Below are positions 23,666 through 34,104 of a DNA stretch of 64,000 nucleotides, piece by piece (positions within the stretch are counted from its first letter, which is position 1; every line of letters starts with the position of its first letter). The stretch covers positions 2,480,001-2,544,000 of the forward strand of contig NC_037310.1 in assembly GCF_000143535.2 (NCBI RefSeq), read 5' to 3'. The DNA is from Botrytis cinerea B05.10 (lineage: Eukaryota; Ascomycota; Leotiomycetes; Helotiales; Sclerotiniaceae). A model generated the notes under the pieces. The model had not been told where the DNA came from. It worked only from the letters and a program-made list of their open reading frames with translations, and did not search any database. A program made the translations under genes and the position numbers.

Positions 23666-24230
23666 ATGCCTCCAGTACCACAACCTCAAGGTCATCCCGG
23701 TGGCCAAACTGTCTGGAATAAGCGTAAGACTTTGGTTCTACCCCTCTATCCAGGATTTTTACTGACTATGCATGGTTTACAGTCCAGATGGGAGCTATGA
23801 TGGGTGGCAGTATGCGATCATGATCTCGTTCATATATATATAAGTTACTGACCGCGTTCAACAACAGCTGTCGGCGCCATTTTGGGGTTTATGTATGGTA
23901 TGTTGAAGCTGGAGGGGGGATAAAAAGATTCCATTCTGACAGGCTCAAGGCACACTTACTATCATTAAATTTGGTCCTGGACCAAATGGAGTCTGGAGGA
24001 CTCTGCGCACATACATGCTCACTTCCGGGTCCACTTTCGGGTATTGTCATTCCCTTCTGTCAAATCAGTTTCAACGTGCTAATGAGTTCTCACTCAGATT
24101 TTTCATGGCCATTGGCAGTACCATCCGTTCAGATAGTATCGCATCTCCAGAAACGTTGGCAGCATTCGGCCGTGCGAACCGACGTCCTCTGATTATGAAT
24201 CGTCCATGTCGTCCTTCGCGAACATCATAA
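23666..24230 (+). CDS. mgr2: Mgr2/ROMO1 family, TIM23 translocase subunit
   Basis: Small mitochondrial inner-membrane protein that gates lateral release of precursors from the TIM23 channel (Mgr2 in yeast, ROMO1 in animals). Five exons (23666-23723, 23783-23809, 23868-23897, 23950-24040, 24098-24230) give 112 aa. The family signature is visible: QMGAMMGG, then VGAILGFMYG, FGPGPNGVWRTLRTYML and SGSTFGFFMAIGS. These form two short transmembrane hairpins with Gly-rich packing faces. All introns are 43-59 nt. Intron 3 uses an AAG acceptor (CTCAAG|GCACAC); the nearer CAG would put the frame out. The C-terminal tail is longer and more basic than in yeast (ANRRPLIMNRPCRPSRTS). The exons are too short to show as simple open frames, so the gene is easily missed. 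Confidence 0.9.
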
Positions 24231-25153
24231 TCAAAAACGCTCTATTGGAGTTGGAAGGGGAAGCCCATCTATCTTTGGGGAAGATGGAACGGGGCGAATG
24301 CTTTGTAATTCAAAGTATATGTTTATACATAAAGGGCAGAGAAATTTCAGTTGTTGATCTTCGGGTCTCGCCGCTCAACTCTTTGCATAGGGGTGGAGTT
24401 TAATGGGGGGCAATCTGTATCAACAAAGCCTCGCCCAGCGTTTTTCTTTTACTCGAGCCTCCTGATGAGCTCAATTCAACAATAAACGAATCTTACTACT
24501 TTATCATTGGTTCATCGGTGTCATGAAAGCTCGAATTCAGTGTTGTGGCAAAGAGGCTTGGTGCCACTAATGTGAGATGGTCACGAAGCGTTCGTGTTTT
24601 ATGTTACGCCTTCGATTATCTGAAGGGGCAAGCTACGCGAGCGCTGCTCTTGACCTCTTATCTTGGCCTTCCTTAGGGGATCTTCAACTATTAAGTGAGG
24701 GATCTAGATATAAACCTTGTTCGCAGTATTATTTACTCCTAATCGAGACACACATTCTTGACGGATTTGCAATCGCATTCTTGAAGGCATACGAAACAGA
24801 CGCAGTGGGTGGGTAAAATTATTTCAAATTTGTTCTCGGCATAACGTGTGTACTCTTCAAGCTCGCGCTTTCGGCCTTAAATGGTGGGTTGGGCCCCTCT
24901 CAGCGTGGGTGGAAATCGAAGTCTTCTTATGAGGTTGACGTTGTACCGAAATTCATCAAAGGTCATGGCTATGACAGAAGACAATTTCAATCCTGGATGT
25001 TGATCCCGATCCCTACAATTTAGGAATCCGACGATAGCTTTTATAATGGGCCCCCAGCCATTACATGGTGTATCAAAAGACCATCTTAAAGTGAAATTGT
25101 ATTCCTCGGTACGGCAAAGAGTATGGGCTTTACGAAGTCTTGATCAGACGAAT

Positions 25154-25183
25154 TATACTGGTTCATCCACACGAACCAGTATA
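25154..25183. repeat. Perfect 11-bp inverted repeat with 8-nt loop
   Basis: TATACTGGTTC at 25154-25164 pairs exactly with GAACCAGTATA at 25173-25183 around the loop ATCCACAC. No adjacent transposon termini or poly-T run were seen, so a terminator role is not indicated; it could be a palindromic regulatory site or chance. Confidence 0.6.
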
Positions 25184-27311
25184 GTCAAGTGCTTTGGTTT
25201 GCTTTGCGGCTGACATCGACTTAGCTCTGTAGATAGGTAGGCACTCGCCACTGGGCGAGGTACTTGGTCCTTCAGTTCTCATGGTGAAACCCCACTTCGA
25301 CTAACGGCCTTGAGCAATGACACAGTACCATCGAAAGAATTTGAGTTGGCTTCAGCTGAGATTTATGAAGAAAACATTTGAATCAAGCTAATTTATGCTT
25401 GTTGAACCGATGAGAATTCTGAAGTGATCATGATCTTTACTCGACTCATTTGGCCGCATCAATATCACTTCGGAAAGTAACATGTCCGTACAACTTGATC
25501 ATCATCGTCAAATAGTATCAGAACTCAATTACATCCACCAAGAGATCAGCAGTGACGCTCCGTCGGGAAGTGATCATTCTTTCGGAGTGCTTGTCCAACT
25601 AAGAATATTTTCCGGTTTGCAATTGTTCCTTGGGCAAAATGTCTACTTAGCGTGAAGTACGTATCTTTTTTCGCTTGGCACGTCTGGGATAACTAACAGA
25701 GAAAAGTATTATCCATGTACATGTCTGCAACCTCTAGTTCTAGAACTAATTGAACCGTAAAAAGACTACTTATGATGGTAAGACACCGGCAGCGACGAAT
25801 GACAACATCCATAATTCTTCAAACTTCATCAATTGTGTATTACTATCGAAAGCGGAAGTTTTCACAACTCCTTTTTTGCATGAGCTAACGATCCGGAGTT
25901 GCATGCGAAAACCACGACGTTGTGTACTAATAATCAACGACCACGATTGTTGTAACCAATTGATGACCAATACTGGTACTCAATAAGCTGTGTTATGTGT
26001 TACTATCATGGCCTTATTCCTTGACGCTTCTACCGTTAATCGTGGTTACCTCGTGTCAATACTGACTTCAAATCATCTACAGGCTCAATTGCCACCAAAT
26101 CCTTCAGCCAATTGAGTAAAGCTGACCTCTACGGGCCCTCACATTATCACGGCTAGCAACACATCACTGTATACAAATAGACCATGAAAGGTATCATTGT
26201 TAGTAATCCCTTCTTCACTACTCGACTACAACGAAATTTCTGATTCCCACGATATATTGCATAAAATCCACATGTTGGCTGATACATACCTCGGTGGTAC
26301 CTGATACGGACAGCATTATTCAATCACTCAATGTAAATCTTGATATTTACTCAGGTACCCACTGCCGAATCTGGACATGACTTTGTTTCGAAACATCTTG
26401 AAGATCTGCACTATGCTTCTTTTGAATAATGATCAACCGGTCATCGGAATATTGTTTGAGATACATACGGGAATGGTCACTATACACAAACGAGATTTCT
26501 CACATTGGGATACGAAGTGGATCGCTCTAAGGGATCCTTTCAATCCTTCAAATCAAATAAGAAGTCAAGGAGAGGGATCTTTTGTTTTTTTTGGTTTTTC
26601 CCTTTCTCTTCTTTTCCAATCCAAGGGATTTTGTTTCAAATTAGAAAGTTCTAATATACAGAGTATAGCGGGAACTCGATTAGCTTCGCTTCGTTGAGGT
26701 TAGTCCCTTTGCCGTCTCATGTTATCCCTTCATCGCATCTCGTTAGTGTCACTCGGTACCGTCCATGCGTTTTTCGTTTGTGGAGCGGAGTGGATCCCCG
26801 AGTAACCTTATCTGCAAAGCACCATTCACAACCTTTATTGACGAGGTACCTAGAGGCTATGTAGGAACTATGTAGGTACGATGTAGATATGATGTCGGTA
26901 CTCGTTAATACTAACTTAAATTTCATACTTTTTACCAAAGTTTAGAGAGAGATTGCGGCAGTACAAGATATGCTTCCCAAGTTTCCAACTCTATTAGGAA
27001 GGTAGGCTAATTCTGATGAACCTCTTCCCGTGTTTTGTTATTGCAGCATTTCTACAATTTGCGCTAGATGTGTCCATAGTTAGAACGATCTTGCCCAGCC
27101 TTACATCAGTCTCTTCTTTGATGACAAAGTACAGAATTATTCAATCACTCTACCCTAGACGTCAAGCCCCAAATAAAATGTAGGGAACATCTGATCTTTT
27201 TTAAGTTACACGGAGAGTTAAGTCTGTGCAATATTATACTAGAGTAAATCTTCGTCAAATTAGCGCACCGGGGAATAATGGGCGCTTCGGGAGCCTTTTT
27301 TCTTTCATATC

Positions 27312-27318
27312 TATATAG
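27312..27318 (+). promoter_or_regulatory. TATA-like box of the laccase gene
   Basis: TATATAG about 90 bp upstream of the laccase ATG, in an otherwise pyrimidine-rich leader. Position and sequence fit a fungal TATA element; assigned by spacing only. Confidence 0.4.
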
Positions 27319-27403
27319 TATCATCACTTTCCCACATCTATAATCGATATCTACACATCATCTCACAGTCTTTATTCAATCTTGCCACGACAGTCATTTC
27401 AAA

Positions 27404-29353
27404 ATGACTTTTTTTGGTCTCTTCGCTGGCATCTTTGCTGCTGGTGCCGGATTTATCGGCACTTTATCTCAAACCGCAACTAACGGGTGAGCCTCAATCC
27501 TTCAGTCGAGGAAAGTCTATGCTTGTAGTAGTCTGTTTATTAACTCTTATCTAGAAATTCTGTTTGGGGAACTCTACAAGCTCCAACTTATCCTCCCTTT
27601 CTCTCAAATAATCCTCTTCCTTATGGATATCCCTGGGGTTCAATGACTGCAGGTGGGAATAATCCATACACATCAGCTCCACACACAGGGGCTGTTCGAT
27701 CCTATGACTTTACCGTCACAAGAGGCCAAATTTCCCCGGATGGTTATTTAAGAGATGTTATACTTATTAATGGCCAATATCCTGGACCTGCGATCGAGGC
27801 AAATTGGGGTGATACCTTCGTGATTACAGTACACAATAATATCACTGGACCTGAGGAGGGAACATCTTTCCATTGGCATGGATTATTACAAAAAGGAACT
27901 CAATATATGGACGGTGTCCCTGCTGTAACACAATGCCCTATCGCCCCAGGAGCTTCTTTCACGTATAATTTCAAAGCCGATCTCTATGGAACTTCCTGGT
28001 ATCATTCGCATTACTCTGCTCAATACGCTGGTAAGACCAACATTCATTACATTATATTTCTATACTGACATTCATACAGGTGGACTTGTGGGACCTATGA
28101 TTATCCATGGCCCTAAAAACGCACCCTATGACATTGATCTTGGACCAGTTTTCTTATCCGATTACTATCACAAGGATTACTTTTCGATAGTCAAATCGGT
28201 TGTCGAGAGCAATGGAGATGGTAAACCATTTTCAGACAACAATCTCATCAATGGAAAAATGAATTTCGACTGTTCTACAAAAGCTGAAGGAGATAACACA
28301 GAATGCTCTGATAATGCTGGTTTATCGCGATTCAAGTTTACCACTGGAAAAACACACAGATTGAGATTAATCAACGCCGGTGCTGAGGGAATGCAAAGAT
28401 TCAGTATCGATGGACATAAGATGGTTGTTATCGCCAATGACTTCGTACCAGTTGTAAGTACCGCAAACTTCTCTGATCACTCGAAGACATACTGATCAAT
28501 GCAGAAACCATATACCACCAACGTTGTCACCTTGGCAGTTGGTCAAAGAACCGATGTTCTCGTCACCGCCAACGCCGGGTCATCTGACTCATCATTCTGG
28601 ATGAGATCAAACATATCCACAATATGTTCTTTAGCCAATCAACCAAATGCTCTTGCCGCAATCTATTACGACAGCGCCGACACAAACTCGACTCCAGCAA
28701 GTACCGCATGGGATGTTCCAGATCCAGGAACTTGCACCAACGATGAGTTAGACACCACCGAACCCTATTATTCCCTCTCCGCAGAAACACCTTCCACAAC
28801 CCAAAACCTCGATATCAACTCCTACGTCAATGAAACTGGAACCTTCCTTTGGACACTTGGCGGAACGTCTTTCCGTGCAAACTATAACAGTCCAGTCCTC
28901 TCCCTCGCCAATCAAGGAAATTTCACCTACCCCGATGAATGGAACGTTCGAAACTTCGGCAGCAACACTACCATTCGCATCGTAGTCAACAACCCAACCC
29001 CCGCATCGCACCCCATGCATTTGCACGGACACAACATGCAAATCCTTCACGAAGGTGACGGAGATTGGGACGGCGTTACCATTACCCGACAATCGAACCC
29101 TCAACGACGAGACGTGCAACTCGTGCGAGCAAATGGTCACTTGGTCTGGCAAATCACCACGGATAACCCGGGCGTCTGGCCTTTCCATTGCCACATCGCG
29201 TGGCACGTTAGCGGAGGTCTCTATGCCAATATCTTGGAGCGACCAGACGATATCAAGAATGACGACATTTTCACCTCGACGGAGAAATCGTGCACGGCTT
29301 GGAATGCATATTCTAGCACAGCTGTTGTGGATGAGATTGATTCGGGACTTTGA
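27404..29353 (+). CDS. Laccase (secreted multicopper oxidase)
   Basis: Extracellular phenol oxidase that oxidises phenolics or lignin-like substrates and reduces O2 to water. Exons 27404-27486, 27555-28030, 28080-28453 and 28505-29353 give 593 aa; all junctions keep frame. A hydrophobic N-terminal segment after MTFF is a signal peptide. The copper-binding motifs are complete: HWHG (about residue 134), HSH (about 177), HPMHLHGH (about 479) and HCHIAWHV (about 539). Together these supply the ligands for the type 2/type 3 cluster and the Cys and His of the type 1 site. Residue 10 after that Cys lies in a Leu/Gly context typical of ascomycete laccases, but redox class is not assigned. The C-terminus ends DEIDSGL, close to the DSGL-type tail seen in many ascomycete laccases. 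Several N-glycosylation sites are present. It stands alone, with long gene-poor flanks. Confidence 0.95.
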
Positions 29354-29944
29354 GTTTTTGCAAATGGGGCCCGGTGTTTGGAGAAATTTTATCATATCCC
29401 TGCTGCGTTTGCCATGGAATGGAAAAGCCACTTGATTTATTCTTTTTATTTCTTTTGTTTTTATTTTTTCTTTCTTGAAACATTTGTATTATGGGGTTAA
29501 GGGGATTAGATGCCATGATCGCATGGAAACAAAGGGCGTCTATATCAGTGATTGGGGACTTTTTACATTTCTAATGATTCATGAACATAGTTGTTTATTT
29601 ATAGACTTTACATTTATAAAAAGTTATCTTTATTCTATCTTCTGCGATATTAGAAATCATTGTGCTTGTTGTGAAATGGGAAGAGACTCAGATTGTGTAA
29701 TAACTGTGATAGCCATTGCGAGGTATGAGACGGGATTTGGTGATTACATTGCATGACAATATGATCCTCAGCATTATCTCTTGATAATCTGAAGAATAAC
29801 CACGAAAGCTTAACGCAACATAACAAGCAGAGCACATATATCAAAAAACCTCCTATCCCATGATATCGAAGAAGAGGCAAAGTCCCCCAACACAAGACCA
29901 AGACGCAAAAAACCGCTCCGTTCCTTTTCATCAGGGACATCTGA

Positions 29945-30330
29945 CTACCTACACACTTCCACAAGATTAGAATAAACTTTACCCACATCCTCGCCACCGA
30001 CGATATGTTTTTTTTTTCTCCCTCGCAGTCCTTCTCAACACGACGATAGAGTTTCTCCTTGCCATCCAACCCGCCACCGCACCCATTTCCAAAATAACAT
30101 GAACCCCAACCTCTTATCATAAAACTCTATACTTATCCTCCCCTTATCTCCACGCATACCATACCAATCCACATTCTCCCTCTCCCACCCACCGCTCTCG
30201 TTCCCCTCATAACTCATAGCTCACAACCCCATAAACCCTAATCCCACAACGCCACGCACCCCCTATCAAAGACTATTCCCCGCCCATCCTCTCGCTTTCC
30301 AAAATCCAGCTAGTCCGCGAACGCACTACC
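29945..30330 (-). pseudogene. Frameshifted ORF remnant, unknown family
   Basis: Three frames in series give one coherent protein-like string on the minus strand. First comes ENVDWYGMRGDKGRISIEFY followed by DKRLG (about 30110-30190). After a shift comes FGNGCGGGLDGKEKLYRRVE with KDCEGEKK (about 30010-30100). After a second shift comes GGEDVGKVYSNLVEVCR and a TAG at 29945-29947. The second shift falls in a run of ten A, so a sequencing or polymerase slip is possible as well as true decay. Upstream, further frames (for example SWILESERMGGE near 30300) may belong to it. I do not recognise the family. Confidence 0.4.
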
Positions 30331-30528
30331 CAACCACCCCAGCCACACCGCTCCAAACCTTATTTTAAGCACCACCAACCCCCGAGGAACCATTCCATTC
30401 CAAAACCCCCCCCAAAAAGCGCCAACGCCAAAATAAACAGAGTTTACTAACCTCCGAGCGTCATAGTCTGTCGATCTGCCGTATTATATGCAGCTTGTGT
30501 ACCCCTGTAGATGCATCGAGAATTAAGG

Positions 30529-30561
30529 TTGAATTAGGGTTGGATTAGGGTTGGATTAGGG
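30529..30561. repeat. Three tandem TTGGATTAGGG units (TTAGGG-containing)
   Basis: TTGAATTAGGG followed by two copies of TTGGATTAGGG. Each unit carries the fungal telomere hexamer TTAGGG. There are too few copies, and too far from any sign of a chromosome end, to be a telomere. Confidence 0.8.
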
Positions 30562-32580
30562 TACCTGCGGCTTGGGCGTGGCTGGTAACGTAATCGATGT
30601 AACCTTATCGTATTCGTATTGGGTGTGTGTATGGGATTTTATATATGGGATGGGATTTTGTATATCGTATTTATTGTATGTACGCGATGTATGTCTGATA
30701 TGACGAAATCGACTGCGTTTTTGGCGGTGGCGAATTGGTAGGCAGATGAATGAGTGTCTTATTCGTCTTTTTTCTTTTTTTCTCTCGAGGAAATGAATGC
30801 TTGGATTTGTTGGATGGGTTTTGTGTGGCGATGTTGAGGAGGGAATGTTGTGAATACATTCCGATTACATAGAGGGCAAAGTTGGAAGACTGAGATGAGA
30901 GATGTGTGAGGATCTCAAAATGGTATGAGAGATATTGATATGTGATACGGTTGAGCTTGCTATGCATTGCACGGCATGATTGATAGATTATGGACCTTTA
31001 CATTGTGGTATGCTGATTTTTAACTACGGAAGAGGGGAGAGACGGTCAATAGATGAGAAGGCACAGGCTATGTAGGTTTGCAGATACTCGTCTAGATAAC
31101 ACAATGAAGGTGGACACAAAGCTATCATGGCAATTCAAAACGTAGCCATAATTTCGAAAGCTGCGAGGTATTCACGAATGATCTAGCATGGGCTTTGATA
31201 GAAGATCTGATATCAAGAGCGATGATGTTTCTACTGAAAACTCCTAACATCTATATTGCATATCCCAACCCATCAGATGAGTACTCGAGTTTCTCTATAT
31301 TTTGATGGCACAACTTGAGGGGTTACAACCACTGTCTATTCTCAATCATCTTGTTGCATATCTTATGTTCGTGGTTGAGTGTCCTACAAATTGCCTGGAG
31401 CAGGTGCTAGCTACAAAGGGTGCGTGATATTAGCAGACAGTACAAAAACAAAGAGACAGTTTCGTGGTATCAGATTTGAATTTTTGGTGTGCTAAATTTA
31501 GATATTGAAAAGTTGGATGTATATATCAGTTCTCTGTGGTATTAGGCGATTATTTTTGAGCAGTAGAGGTCATTAACTTTGTGTATCTTGAAATACGTAA
31601 CCGGCAAGAACAATGCTTGGAACAGGAATTGTACTTGGCGACCTAGGATATGACACAATGTGTAGCTGTATCAGGCAAGTAAAAAGGTATCAATATTTCA
31701 GTCCGGGGAGGAGGAAGAGATGATGTGTCTTGTGGCCGTTTTCTTCACATCTTTTTTTAGATCTTGAAGTACATCCGAGGTGTAAGTTTTAAGCATAAAT
31801 CAATTCAGCTATATGTTGTTGGGCGGCCATACTTTTGAGTCATGGCACTACTGCTTGACGTTTACGTTTATGATAAATGTTCTTTCTCTGAAACTGTCAT
31901 TTTAGATTTCTTTTTATCAGACGTCTTCCATTGGCGTCCCAGCTCTAGAGATTAAGTCTCCCAAGATGTGCTTGTCATCGGATATTTTTACTGCCAATGT
32001 CGACATGTCAGCAACAAGGGAAAACGGCATCAACGGCCCCAGTGATTTGTAAAGATAACGAGGCGCAGTCCCTTTCCAATGACACAGAAAAGTATGTCGA
32101 TCACTGTTGAATTAGCCCAGTCGCAGGTTTGTTTCAGAATACCTAAAACGCTTCTCCACACTTTTCATTCGTCCATTTCCTGCGAGGAGAGGCAAATTTA
32201 ACCACAAGCTTAAAATTTATCGCACAGACGTGAGGTTAAAGATCACTAGATCGTTTCGTAACACATCAAAGATGGATAATTTTCCGAATTTGAGGCTCCT
32301 TTACACACTCTAAGCTTGTCTCAGTATTGGATAGCTCCCAAAAAGTCTCGGCTTTTAGATACTGGATTGGCCGGATATAGATTTCATGACGGTAAAGCAA
32401 CTCCCGCATGAAGTCTGACATCAGATATTCTGAAATTCGGTTCCGTAGACTCCAGTTATGCTTGAACAGATGAAAATTCGATTTGGAATAGGAGGAAGAA
32501 AGCTTGAAAGTCTGATGCGAACTGTCTGATGCTGACGCTAGGACTTCCAGGGCTGGTCATCTTCCATTTTCAAGTATGCA

Positions 32581-32587
32581 TATATAA
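32581..32587 (+). promoter_or_regulatory. TATA-like box of the cupredoxin gene
   Basis: TATATAA within GCATATATAACAC about 90 bp upstream of the ATG at 32676. The spacing is right for a fungal core promoter. Confidence 0.45.
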
Positions 32588-32675
32588 CACACAATCCCGA
32601 CGTTTTCTATAGTTTGCCTCTTAATGCTACTTTTCACAAACTAATAACCAATCACTTGCCAACAAATAAAACATC

Positions 32676-33333
32676 ATGTACTTCACTCAGCTCTCCGCAA
32701 TTGCTTTGATGGCAGCCAGTCTCGTCGCTGGTGGTAAGTTTTGTGGATCTGAATTATAGGAATCGCCAGCTAACAAACTCCAAGTTCCAACACAAGCACC
32801 CAGTGCTGCAGATGCAAAGGTTCATACCGTTGTGGTTGGTTCAACCAACACTTCTCTTCTTCTATTCACGCCACAAGAAATCACCGCGAAGCCTGGTGAC
32901 ACGGTGGAATTCCAATTCCACGAAAGGAACCACACTGTCACACAATCCGCCTTTGATTCACCATGTCAGCCAATGGCCAATGCAATTAATAGTGGCTTCG
33001 TTCCAGTAGCGGCAAATCAAAGCATGATCACGACTTTCACTATGACTGTCAATAGTACAGATCCGATGTTCATGTATTGTGCGCAAGGAAAGCATTGTCA
33101 AGCAGGAATGGTATTGACAATCAATGCATCGTAAGAAACTCCTATCTCATGAGCATTGCTCCACATAGAATGTGACTGATTTATTATTTAGGAATGGAAC
33201 CCAAAACTTCGGGACATACAAAGCGGCAGCAGCCAAAGCAGCCAGCAATGTTCCAGCTGCCGCAATGGGCGGCGGTGTCATGGGACAAATTGCGGCCGAT
33301 AAAGCTACAACAGTTCCTCTGCGACGAATTTGA
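32676..33333 (+). CDS. Secreted cupredoxin-domain protein
   Basis: Small extracellular blue-copper-like protein. Exons 32676-32733, 32785-33130 and 33192-33333 give 181 aa. A signal peptide (MYFTQLSAIALMAASLVAG) is cut by the first intron. The cupredoxin domain spans about residues 30-135, with TAKPGDTVEFQFHERNHTVT (first His ligand) and MFMYCAQGKHCQAGMV, which supplies Cys, His and Met in the C-x4-H-x4-M spacing of a type 1 copper site. The tail after the domain is Ala/Gly-rich, ends PLRRI and lacks a GPI-anchor hydrophobic end, unlike many fungal extracellular Ser-rich relatives. It lies 3.3 kb downstream of the laccase gene on the same strand. Family members are often secreted during development or infection; a role as laccase partner is speculation. 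Confidence 0.85.
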
Positions 33334-34104
33334 GGAGGAAAAGACCGTGAGGCAGGTTCCTTGTTTGAATGCGTAATGTTAATTGTTTATTCGGGTTTGA
33401 GATGAGCTCTCAGCTCTCCCATCGGTGGTTCTGGTAACCACGTGTCATATTTCGTTTACAATACCCATGGTTTATTTCATCTTCTCTTTAGCTTTGTCTC
33501 TTTGCTGTGTGCTGTCCGTTGATCATGTCTGGAAGTAAAGGCTTGTGGTTCTAGAGGTGGATATGTATATTAGTTCGCAGCTCACGCTTGAGTCTGTAAT
33601 AAATGTTCTCGGGGGTATTGGCATTTACCAGAATTCCGGAGTTAAGAAATATACAGGAGGTTATTTAGTAGAAATTTTCAACAAATGTACATATATATTC
33701 ATGCAATAAACCATGTATAACGGGTTGCAGTTTCAAATTGAAATCCACACTGATCGAGAAAGAGGTAGCTGCTCTGATTAGTCATTGCCCAATGCCAAGA
33801 CTTCTACCTCCTTCCGAAATGTCGTTTGACGTGTGAGGTATTCCACTGTAATGCTCGTTTTTGCAGGAAACATGCATCTACATATCAAAAAGAACGAAAG
33901 ACCAATAAGTCTGTTTTGAGGAAGCTGCGAAAATGATTTGGAAATAATCAAAATATACCATCGAAACGAAAGGCTAAAACACGACCACCAACGAAATGTT
34001 CATCCACTCGGGCCGCTCCGCCCCATTACCAAAACCCAAAGCCAATGTAGTGATTAAAAAGCATCCTAATATATACAATCATTCCAGCATTCACCTACCC
34101 CCCT
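33334..34104. other. Convergent 3' region
   Basis: Space between the cupredoxin gene (+) and the GH92 gene (-). It should hold both 3' UTRs. No further gene or repeat seen. Confidence 0.5.

Larger units (their letters stand above)
24231..27403. other. Long gene-poor region with hairpin
   Basis: 3.2 kb upstream of the laccase gene. Open frames at 24577-24816, 25750-25986 (with an overlapping antisense frame) and 26377-26697 show no motif. A perfect 11-bp inverted repeat lies at 25154-25183. Imperfect CTATGTAGG-like direct repeats lie at about 26857-26890. The final few hundred bases should hold the laccase promoter. Confidence 0.45.
30331..32675. other. Intergenic region with TTAGGG-type repeat; possible tiny spliced ORF
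   Basis: Contains an 11-bp telomere-like repeat at 30529-30561. On the minus strand a 58-nt exon-like piece (30447-30504) reads GTQAAYNTADRQTMTLGG then TAG, directly after a CTACAG acceptor. The repeat lies inside the potential 60-nt intron (30505-30564, GTACCC..CAG). No convincing first exon was found. A minus-strand 98-codon frame (30671-30967) looks like leader or chance. From 31000 on nothing recognisable is seen until the cupredoxin promoter. Confidence 0.35.

Noticed and set aside
28748..29431. 227-codon minus-strand ORF antisense to laccase
   Set aside because: It mirrors the laccase coding sequence in the complementary frame; no independent features.
29650..30120. 156-codon minus-strand ORF taken as one intact gene
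   Set aside because: Only its first third is protein-like; after the run of ten A the coherent string continues in another frame, so the ORF is a frameshift chimaera.
30529..30561. Telomere or subtelomere
   Set aside because: Only three degenerate TTAGGG-containing units, with housekeeping genes on both sides.
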